Positions 57,849-64,000 of a stretch of DNA of 64,000 nucleotides are shown here, in pieces. The DNA is from Vicinamibacteraceae bacterium. GTDB taxonomy: Bacteria > Planctomycetota > Phycisphaerae > Phycisphaerales > UBA5793. Each line of letters starts with the position of its first letter. Position 1 is the stretch's first letter. The translations under genes were made by a program, and so were the position numbers. The notes below the pieces were generated by a model that saw nothing but the letters and a program-made list of their open reading frames with translations, did not search any database and had not been told where the DNA came from. Where the stretch lies: the NCBI GenBank assembly GCA_011525805.1, contig WYBR01000109.1:62001-126000 (forward strand). The letters run 5' to 3'.

Positions 57849-59006
57849 TCAGGCGCGAGGGCGGAGTCGGCGCAGCCGCTCGATCGCCGCGCTGAGCGTT
57901 TCGAGCCGCTTGCAGAAGGCGAAGCGCACGAGGGGCCGGCCGTGCTCGGGATGGTCGTAGAAGGGCGTCGGCGGGATCGCGGCAACGCCGATTTCATCAA
58001 CAAGGTGGGCGCAGAAGGCGCGGTCGTCCTGGAACCCGAATGGCGTGTGATCGGCAAGGACGAAGTACGTGCCCGCTGGTCGAAACACGACAAACCCGAT
58101 TTCCTCAAGCGCATCACAGAGCAAGTCGCGCCGCTGCCGGTAGTTGCTCAGAAACCGGTCGAGGTACTCGGGGCCGGCGCCCACCGCCGCGGCCGCGCCG
58201 TGCTGCAGCGGCGTCGCCACTGAGTAACTGAGAAACTGCCGGCCGGATCGCACGCAGCGGCTCAGGTCCGCCGAGGCGATCGCCCAGCCGATCTTCCAGC
58301 CCGTAAGCGAGAACGTCTTGCCGACGGAGGAGAGCGTGATGGTGCGCTCCGCCATGCCCGGCAGCGTCGCCAGCCGCACGTGCTCGCCCTCGAAGACGAG
58401 GTGCTCGTACACCTCGTCCGTGACGGCGATGAGATCGCGCTCGCGGCACAGGGCCGCGATGAACTCGAGTTCTTCGCGACCGAAGACTTTGCCCGTCGGA
58501 TTGTGCGGGGTGTTGATGAGGATGGCGCGGGTGCGCGGCGAGATCGCCCGCGCGAGCGCTTCACAATCGAGCGCGAAGTCCGGGGCGGCGAGGGTGAGCA
58601 CGACGGCCTGGGCCCCGCACATCTCGATGCAGGGCTTGTAGGAGTCGTAGTAAGGCTCGAAGGTGATGACCTCGTCGCCCTCGTTGAGCAGGCCCAGGCA
58701 CGTCGCCGCGATCGCCTCGGTGCAGCCGTTCGTCACGCTCACCTGTGTATCCGGGTCGATGGCCTGGCCGGTGAGGCGCTCCCAGCGCGCCGCGAGGGCG
58801 CGGCTGAGCGGCGGGACGCCGGACATCCGCGCGTACTGGTTGTGCCCTGCGCCGATCGCTTCGACGGCCGCGCGGCGGACGAACTCGGGCCCGTCAAAGT
58901 CGGGAAAGCCCTGCGAGAGGTTGATCGCCCCGCGCTCGTTGGCCAGGCGCGTCATCTCCGTGAAGATCGAAGTGCCGTAGGAAGCGAGTCGATGCGAGAC
59001 GGGCAT
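57849..59006 (-). CDS. PLP-dependent aminotransferase, class I/II
   Basis: A 385-residue protein. The fold type I motifs are NLSQGFPDFDGPEFV, SVTNGCTEAI, NTPHNPTGKVFGREELEFIA, TDEVYEHLVF, and the PLP lysine in SSVGKTFSLTGWKIGWAIA. The pattern SQGFPDF plus SVGKTFSLTGWK is that of methionine/kynurenine aminotransferase-like enzymes (YbdL, KAT I). It moves an amino group from an amino acid, probably Met, Phe or kynurenine, to a keto acid. The start ATG 59006 begins the conserved region. It is divergent from the methyltransferase gene with only 36 bases between the starts. Confidence 0.93.
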   Translation of the reverse strand: MPVSHRLASYGTSIFTEMTRLANERGAINLSQGFPDFDGPEFVRRAAVEAIGAGHNQYARMSGVPPLSRALAARWERLTGQAIDPDTQVSVTNGCTEAIAATCLGLLNEGDEVITFEPYYDSYKPCIEMCGAQAVVLTLAAPDFALDCEALARAISPRTRAILINTPHNPTGKVFGREELEFIAALCRERDLIAVTDEVYEHLVFEGEHVRLATLPGMAERTITLSSVGKTFSLTGWKIGWAIASADLSRCVRSGRQFLSYSVATPLQHGAAAAVGAGPEYLDRFLSNYRQRRDLLCDALEEIGFVVFRPAGTYFVLADHTPFGFQDDRAFCAHLVDEIGVAAIPPTPFYDHPEHGRPLVRFAFCKRLETLSAAIERLRRLRPRA

Positions 59007-59042
59007 GGCGGGTCCGGTGTCGGGGCGTGGGCGGAAGTGACG

Positions 59043-60707
59043 ATGAAGGAAGGGATGATAGCGAAGCGCGATCGCCGTCGAACGCTGGGAATCTTCTACA
59101 CGCCTCCGGAACTCATCGAGCCGATCCTCGATGCGGCTCTCGATCCTGTGCTCGCTCAGTGGCGCGATGAGCGATCTTGCGCGACGTCGCTTGGGCGGCT
59201 GCGCCTCATCGACCCGGCGTGCGGGAGCGGGCGCTTTCTCCTCGCGGTGTGGCGTCGACTGGCGGAGCGCGTGCGTTCGATCGCCTCGCCGCCGGGGCGT
59301 TTGCCGCTGCTGCGCCGCGCGGCGGCGTCGCTGCACGGAATTGACGTCGATGAGCAGGCGCGCCGGGCCGGGGAGGAGGCGCTCCAGGGCGAGTGTGCGC
59401 GATGGGGAGTGGAACCGCGCGACTTCGTCAACTGGTTCACACTCGGCGATGCGCTGCTCGACGTCGATGTGCTGGAGCGGTCGTTTGACGTCGTGATCGG
59501 CAACCCGCCGTTCGTCGACGCGGAGACGATGTGTGCCGCAGATCGGGACCGCCGCGCCCTGCTCGCCTCGCGCTACGAAACGGCTCGCGGCAACTGGGAC
59601 CTCTCGTCACTGTTCGTCGAGCGGGCCATTCAACTCGTCCGCCCCGGCGGGCGCATCGGCCTCGTGCTGCCGCGGCGCCTGCTCGCCTCCGACCATGCGC
59701 GGCATGCGCAGAATCTCATGGCGGCGCAGCGGATCGAAGTCATCCGCATGAACCGCCCCGACGCGTTCCCCGGAACCCGCGTCGAGACGGTCAGCGTCGT
59801 CATGCAGCGCGCCGAGCCGGGGCCGCGGCACGCCCTGCGACTCGTCGATGAAGCCGGCCGCGAGCGCAGCGCCGAGCAGCGCACGCTGCGCCTCCTCCCG
59901 CCGGGTCACTGGTCGGCGGTGCTGCACGGAGACTCGCCGGCCGCCGCCGCGTTCGTGCGGCATCAGCGCGGCAACGGTCGGCGAATCCTCGACGCGGCGT
60001 TCGTCGGGGACGGCGCGACGACGGCCGAGGCCTACCTCATCCGCGAAGCGATCGTCGAGTCGGAGGAGCGCCACGCGCCGGCCGTGCGGTTGATCAATAC
60101 GGGGACGATCGACCCGTGGGAGACGCAGTGGGGACGGCGGCCGACTCGCTATCTTCGCGGCGCCTGGCATCGGCCCGTGGTCCCCCTGCGATGGCTTGAA
60201 GCGAGTCTGCCGCGCCGCGCCGTACAGGCCCGCGCGCCGAAAGTCCTTATCGCCGGACTTGCGGGGCGGATCGAGGCGGTCGTCGACGAGGGCGGCGCGC
60301 TGTGCGGCAAGTCGGCGGTGCAGGTCATTCCCCGCGATCCCCGTCTGTGCCACGCCCTGTGCGCCTGGCTTAACTCGGCGCCGCTCAACGCCATTTACCG
60401 GGCGCTGTTCGGATCGCGCGGCTTCGGCGCGCGGTCCATGCACCTGGGGCCGCGCCAGATCGAGCAGTTGCCCCTCTGGCCGGCCGACCATCCCGGCTGC
60501 GGCGATGCGATCGACACCCTGACGCGATTGAGCCGCCGACTTCACACCCCGCGGACAGCCGGCGGGTCGTCCTCCACTCGGCGGGCGCAAAAAGGACTCG
60601 AGCAGCACATCGACCTGATCGTCGAGAGGCTGCTCGAGCGGAAGGAGGCGAAAGGGCTCAGCGCAGCGACTCGGGGGGCACGGCCGGGCCCGGGTCAAGT
60701 TCCATAA
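59043..60707 (+). CDS. Orphan N6-adenine DNA methyltransferase, TaqI/Eco57I type
   Basis: A 554-residue protein. Motif X GIFYTPPELIEPIL (16-29) and motif I DPACGSGRFLL (57-67) bind SAM, and motif IV NPPF (154-157) is the N6-adenine catalytic loop. The C-terminal half has VLIAGLAGRIEAVVDEGGALCGKSAVQVIP and LCAWLNSAPLNAIYRALF...HLGPRQIEQLPLWP, which match the TaqI-like target-recognition domain. No endonuclease motif or restriction gene is found in it or nearby, so it is probably a solitary methyltransferase. The 3' end overlaps the convergent TolB-like gene by 50 bases. ATG 59055 is another possible start. Confidence 0.9.
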   Translation: MKEGMIAKRDRRRTLGIFYTPPELIEPILDAALDPVLAQWRDERSCATSLGRLRLIDPACGSGRFLLAVWRRLAERVRSIASPPGRLPLLRRAAASLHGIDVDEQARRAGEEALQGECARWGVEPRDFVNWFTLGDALLDVDVLERSFDVVIGNPPFVDAETMCAADRDRRALLASRYETARGNWDLSSLFVERAIQLVRPGGRIGLVLPRRLLASDHARHAQNLMAAQRIEVIRMNRPDAFPGTRVETVSVVMQRAEPGPRHALRLVDEAGRERSAEQRTLRLLPPGHWSAVLHGDSPAAAAFVRHQRGNGRRILDAAFVGDGATTAEAYLIREAIVESEERHAPAVRLINTGTIDPWETQWGRRPTRYLRGAWHRPVVPLRWLEASLPRRAVQARAPKVLIAGLAGRIEAVVDEGGALCGKSAVQVIPRDPRLCHALCAWLNSAPLNAIYRALFGSRGFGARSMHLGPRQIEQLPLWPADHPGCGDAIDTLTRLSRRLHTPRTAGGSSSTRRAQKGLEQHIDLIVERLLERKEAKGLSAATRGARPGPGQVP

Positions 60708-61950
60708 CGAAGCGGGCGACCCACAACTGGCTCTCGCCCCGCCGACCCGGCTCCATCGAGCGCTGGCTCGTCCACATCATGTGGCGGCCGTCAGAGTTGA
60801 AGACCGGCAATCCGTCGAATCCCGGCGCGTGCGTCACGCGCCGCGTGAGCAGGCCGTAGCGGATGCTGCCGTTGGAGCCCGGCAGGTCGCCGGGGTCAGC
60901 CGTGGTGATGAAGACCTCGTAATTGAAGTGGCCGATGGCGCTGCTGGCGTAGACGAGGTGCCGCCCCTGCGGATGCCAGTAGGGGCACCAGTTGACCGAG
61001 TCGCCGTCGGTGAGTTGAAACTCCTGCGTCAGGCCGACCGGCACGCCGTGCTCGTCGAACTTCAGATGGCCGACGAACAGTTGCAGGTAGTTGTTGCCGA
61101 GGCGGTCGGAGCGGTAGGTGATGCGCTTGCCGTCGGGGCTGAAGAACGGTCCGCCGTCGTACCCTTCGGCCGTGACGATCCGGTTCGATTCGCCCGTCTT
61201 CATGTCGCGGATGTAGAGGTCGGCGAAGGCCGGGGCGGCGTCAACCCGTGTGTAGAGCAGGAAGCGGCCGGTCGGGTCGAGCGAACCCTCGGCGTCATAG
61301 GTGTCGTTGCCGGTGATCCGACGCAGTTCGCCCACTTCGGGCGGCGGAAGCGGGGCGCCGGGATGCTCATCCGCGAAGATCTCCGGGACGATCATCGTGA
61401 CGATCTCAGTCTCCGGCGGGAACATCCACTTGTACTTCGAGCCGTCGCGCTGAAAGCCCGGCGCTTCGCTCGCGCTCGGAGGGATCACCGTTGAGCCGAA
61501 GTAGATGCGAGAGACGTCGCGCGGGTCGAACCAGCCGCAGGTGTTGGCCGATCCCGGCGGGCTGACCTGGATGGCCTTGTCGGCGCCGATGATCCGGTCG
61601 CCTTCGAAGCGGAGGCGCGCCACGTACATGGCGTAGAACGGATCGGGCCGCTGCCCCTCCGCCGGCCGCGGGACGGCCTGGAAGATGATCCACCGGTCGT
61701 CGGGGCTGAAATACGCCTCGCCGGCCTTGGCGAAGTCCTCGTCGAAGGTCAGTTGCACCTGCTCGGCAAGGACGCCGCGCTCCGCGATGCGCCAGTCGAG
61801 CGGCGCTTCCGCAGCGCCGGCCGCGGGCGGGCCGCCGGTGTTCTGTGCGATCGCGACGCCGCTCAGCGCGAGAACCGCCGCGCCGCACGCTGCGGCCGTC
61901 GTGAGGATCATCTGCCTGCGCCCGCCGCTCAAACCCACTGTTCCGGTCAT
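60658..61950 (-). CDS. Exported TolB-like beta-propeller protein
   Basis: A 430-residue protein with a signal peptide (MILTTAAACGAAVLALSGVAIAQ) and ribosome site GAGGTGA. Propeller blades are visible as AEAYFSPDDRWIIFQ-like (GEAYFSPDDRWIIFQA), SLDPTGRFLLYTRVD, FFSPDGKRITYRSDRLGNNYLQL, WHPQGRHLVYASSAIG and FNSDGRHMMWTSQRS. This is the WD40-like PD40/TolB family, often used to bind proteins at the envelope. Unlike TolB, it has no N-terminal TolB domain and no tol-pal neighbours. Function unknown. Confidence 0.85.
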   Translation of the reverse strand: MTGTVGLSGGRRQMILTTAAACGAAVLALSGVAIAQNTGGPPAAGAAEAPLDWRIAERGVLAEQVQLTFDEDFAKAGEAYFSPDDRWIIFQAVPRPAEGQRPDPFYAMYVARLRFEGDRIIGADKAIQVSPPGSANTCGWFDPRDVSRIYFGSTVIPPSASEAPGFQRDGSKYKWMFPPETEIVTMIVPEIFADEHPGAPLPPPEVGELRRITGNDTYDAEGSLDPTGRFLLYTRVDAAPAFADLYIRDMKTGESNRIVTAEGYDGGPFFSPDGKRITYRSDRLGNNYLQLFVGHLKFDEHGVPVGLTQEFQLTDGDSVNWCPYWHPQGRHLVYASSAIGHFNYEVFITTADPGDLPGSNGSIRYGLLTRRVTHAPGFDGLPVFNSDGRHMMWTSQRSMEPGRRGESQLWVARFVMELDPGPAVPPESLR

Positions 61951-62114
61951 GGAATCACCTCATTACACGGGATGACACTCTGGACCAGTATAGTCTCGGC
62001 TGAATCGCCTCCGGTCATTGTTCAACGTCTTTGCGGCGGATCAGGGAAATCACCTCGAAGCCTCCCGGTCGCGCCGAAGGAATCTCCCATCCGGGCGGGG
62101 GATTATCATCGCGG

Positions 62115-62735
62115 ATGCGGATTCTCTTTGCCGATGCGCATCTCGCCTGCGTGGACAAACCCTCCGGCCTGCTGAGCGTGCCGGGCCGCGGCGAGGCGAA
62201 GCGCGACTGCGTGGTGGCCCGCCTGGCGGAGCGCTTCGGCTGGGCCCGCGAAGCGCATCGCCTGGACCTCGACACGAGCGGGCTGATGATCGTCGCCCTC
62301 GACCCCGCCGCCCACCGCGACCTCTGCCGCCAGTTCCGCGATCGCACCGTCGAGAAGCGCTACGAGGCCGTCGTCTTCGGCCACCCCGCCGTCGATTGCG
62401 GAGTCATTGACCTGCCGATGCGGGCGGACATCGACCGTCGCCCGCGTCAGATCGTCGATCATGTTCGCGGTCGAAGGGCGGTAACGCGCTTTGACGTCAT
62501 CGAGCGCCGTCGCGACGGGTGCGCCCGGCTGGCGCTCGTGCCTGAGACGGGCCGATCTCACCAGTTGCGCGTGCACCTGGCCTCGGTGGAGCACCCGATT
62601 CTCGGGGACGACCTCTACGCCCCGCCCGAGATCGGCGCTCTCGCCCCGCGCCTGCTGCTGCACGCCACACGACTCGCGTTCGACCATCCCGCCGGCGGCG
62701 AGCGCCTGACGCTTGAGTCTTGCTGTCCGTTTTGA
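62115..62735 (+). CDS. RluA-family pseudouridine synthase
   Basis: A 206-residue protein of RluA type: starts ILFADAHLACVDKPSGLLSVPGRG, catalytic motif HRLDLDTSGLMIVA (Asp of HRLDxxTSG), TVEKRYEAVV, and ETGRSHQLRVHLASVEHPILGDDLY. It is a compact form without an S4 domain. It makes pseudouridine in rRNA or tRNA; the site is unknown. The start ATG 62115 has no strong ribosome site. Confidence 0.9.
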   Translation: MRILFADAHLACVDKPSGLLSVPGRGEAKRDCVVARLAERFGWAREAHRLDLDTSGLMIVALDPAAHRDLCRQFRDRTVEKRYEAVVFGHPAVDCGVIDLPMRADIDRRPRQIVDHVRGRRAVTRFDVIERRRDGCARLALVPETGRSHQLRVHLASVEHPILGDDLYAPPEIGALAPRLLLHATRLAFDHPAGGERLTLESCCPF

Positions 62736-62842
62736 CTGTCCGCGCCGCGCGGGGCGGCTCGGGGCGGCGGGCGTATTCTTGGGCACTGTTTTTCTGCAAT
62801 GCGCCGCGGCGGCGGGAGGCTGGGCGCAAGGAGTATGGCTCC

Positions 62843-64000
62843 GTGGCCTCACCGGTGGTGGAAGAGTCGGGTCATTCGTCCGCGCTGGCGCCGACGTCCG
62901 CCGGTCGCGAGGCGCGGCGGTCGGCGCACGCTCCGGCGGCGCACGTCTCCGATCGGCTCGACGAGGCGGCCGCGATCCCGTCCCCTCCGCGCGGCGACGG
63001 TCGAATCCGCACCGGCCGCCTCGCGGGCCTGTCCCTCGGCGCCGCGATGTGGGTGCTCTCCTGGCCGATCATGGCCCAGTCGTTCCTCGATGCGCTTCTC
63101 GGGACGGTGGACACCGCCGTGGCGGCGCGGCTCGGCGTCGAGGAGACCGATGCCGTCGGCCTCTCGACGTACATCATGTGGTTCACGGGGGTGATCACGA
63201 TGTCGGTGGCGATCGGCGCCACGGCGCTCATCAGCCGCGCCGTCGGCGGCGGCCACCGCAGCCGCGCCAACGACGTGCTCGGCCAGTCGATGACGCTGGC
63301 GGCGATCATCGGCGTGCTCGCCGGCGTCGTCATGGCCCTGGCCGCGCCCTTCCTCGGCCGGCCCGTTGGGCTCGATCCCGTCGCGTCGCGCCTCATGGCC
63401 CAGTATCTCTGGCCCATCGCCGCCTCGATGCCGGCGATGGTCGTGACGAACGTCGGCGTGGCGTGCCTGCGCGGCGCGGGCGAGTCGCGCAGCCCGCTGT
63501 GGATCATGCTCGTCGAAAACGTCATCAACCTGCCGCTCAACATCATCCTCTCCGGCGTCGCGTTTCACTTCACGCTTCTTGGCCGCGAGGTGAACTGGGC
63601 GGGCGTTCCCGGCGTCTCGATGGGCATCGCGGGCATTGGCATCGCGACCTGCGTGGCCCGCTGCGTCGGGGCGGGCATCGTCCTGTGGCTGCTGGCGCGC
63701 GGCGACGACGCGATGCGCCTGCACTGGCACCGCATGCGGCCGCGCTGGGCGTCGATGAAGCGCCTCGTCAACGTCGGCCTGCCCAACCTCTGGGAGTCGC
63801 TTGGGATGTGGTCGGGCAACTTCATCATCATCCTTGTCATCGGGCAGGTGCTCGCCGCGGCCGCGGGGGTGCCGGGCCTTATCGGCGCGCACCAGATCAC
63901 CATCCGCCTCGAGTCGTTCAGTTTCCTTCCCGGCTTTGCCATGGGGACGGCGGCGGCGACGCTCATGGGCCAGTACCTCGGCGCGGGCAACGCGAAGATG
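62843..64000 (+). CDS. MATE family efflux transporter (partial at the 3' end)
   Basis: The frame from GTG 62843 (ribosome site AAGGAG nine bases before) to the window edge encodes 386 residues and continues past it. After a ~55-residue charged and Pro/Ala-rich cytoplasmic tail it has repeated membrane segments: GLSLGAAMWVLSWPIMAQSFLDALLGTVDTAVAARLG, WFTGVITMSVAIGATALISRAVGGG, YLWPIAASMPAMVVTNVGVACLRGAGESR, LVENVINLPLNIILSG and GLPNLWESLGMWSGNFIIILVIGQVL. These are the MATE (MatE/NorM-like) pattern; it probably exports drugs or metabolites using an ion gradient. The long hydrophilic N-terminus is unusual. Confidence 0.92.
   Translation, partial: MASPVVEESGHSSALAPTSAGREARRSAHAPAAHVSDRLDEAAAIPSPPRGDGRIRTGRLAGLSLGAAMWVLSWPIMAQSFLDALLGTVDTAVAARLGVEETDAVGLSTYIMWFTGVITMSVAIGATALISRAVGGGHRSRANDVLGQSMTLAAIIGVLAGVVMALAAPFLGRPVGLDPVASRLMAQYLWPIAASMPAMVVTNVGVACLRGAGESRSPLWIMLVENVINLPLNIILSGVAFHFTLLGREVNWAGVPGVSMGIAGIGIATCVARCVGAGIVLWLLARGDDAMRLHWHRMRPRWASMKRLVNVGLPNLWESLGMWSGNFIIILVIGQVLAAAAGVPGLIGAHQITIRLESFSFLPGFAMGTAAATLMGQYLGAGNAKM

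Noticed and set aside
62749-62842. Short frame at 62799 as a separate gene
   Set aside because: The MATE transporter frame from GTG 62843 with a good ribosome site covers the region and has clear membrane segments.

Overview
The window is high-GC, gene-dense bacterial DNA that looks like a planctomycete, probably of the Phycisphaerae type. The evidence is the combination of pseudopilin-like proteins with a [19 protein letters not shown] start, a PEP-CTERM-like secreted protein, small membrane proteins ending in a CxxCxY...CPECG zinc ribbon, a ThiD2-ThiE fusion, Tat-exported Gfo/Idh/MocA and sugar-isomerase-like proteins next to a GH29 fucosidase, and a scattered peptidoglycan gene set. The lineage is an inference from gene content; no rRNA gene is present.

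Layout. 1-8.5 kb (mostly minus): a truncated secreted protein whose start is separated from its frame by a 10-base homopolymer, a lipoprotein hydrolase, LptB, ThiD2-ThiE, a secreted PHB-depolymerase-like hydrolase, a DNA photolyase, a secreted beta-propeller and a zinc-ribbon membrane protein. 8.6-13.2 kb: ApbE, whose last codons overlap an antisense tRNA-Glu(CTC), a large secreted zinc metalloprotease, and a DUF2283/DUF4258 pair. 13.5-17.7 kb: a sugar-catabolism cluster (Gfo/Idh/MocA oxidoreductase, TIM-barrel isomerase-like protein, alpha-L-fucosidase). 18-21.1 kb: a PAS histidine kinase and a FixJ-type regulator separated by a 418-base gap with a long hairpin. 21.3-24.5 kb: an HTH regulator divergent from a secreted protein with an operator-like palindrome on its promoter, a sulfotransferase-like protein and a pseudopilin-like protein. 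24.7-31.4 kb: ECF sigma/anti-sigma operon, PEP-CTERM protein, RNHCP zinc protein, O-methyltransferase, DinB-like protein, MscL, serine hydrolase, membrane protein.

31.7-48.8 kb holds envelope and housekeeping genes: ftsW, facing a lipocalin-like gene, then mraY-murF-murE, thrS, lspA, a DksA/TraR-like protein with a histone-H1-like basic tail, accA, two tandem pseudopilin genes with long leaders and strong terminators, murG and HMG-CoA lyase. murD, murC and ftsZ are not in the window, so the usual dcw cluster is broken up.

48.8-57.8 kb is the most unusual part. After two zinc-ribbon membrane proteins come two divergent groups of redox genes: an NDH-2-type NADH:quinone oxidoreductase fused to a cyclic-nucleotide-binding (CNB) domain and a tetraheme cytochrome c with one CX4CH site on the minus strand, and on the plus strand a protein with two CNB domains plus a four-cluster ferredoxin domain, a diheme-b-like membrane protein, a membrane-anchored tetraheme cytochrome and a hexaheme cytochrome. 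Together they look like a ligand-controlled NADH/quinone-to-multiheme electron-transfer module.

57.8-64 kb: PLP aminotransferase, a solitary Eco57I/TaqI-type DNA methyltransferase, a TolB-like beta-propeller, an RluA-family pseudouridine synthase and a MATE transporter cut by the window end.
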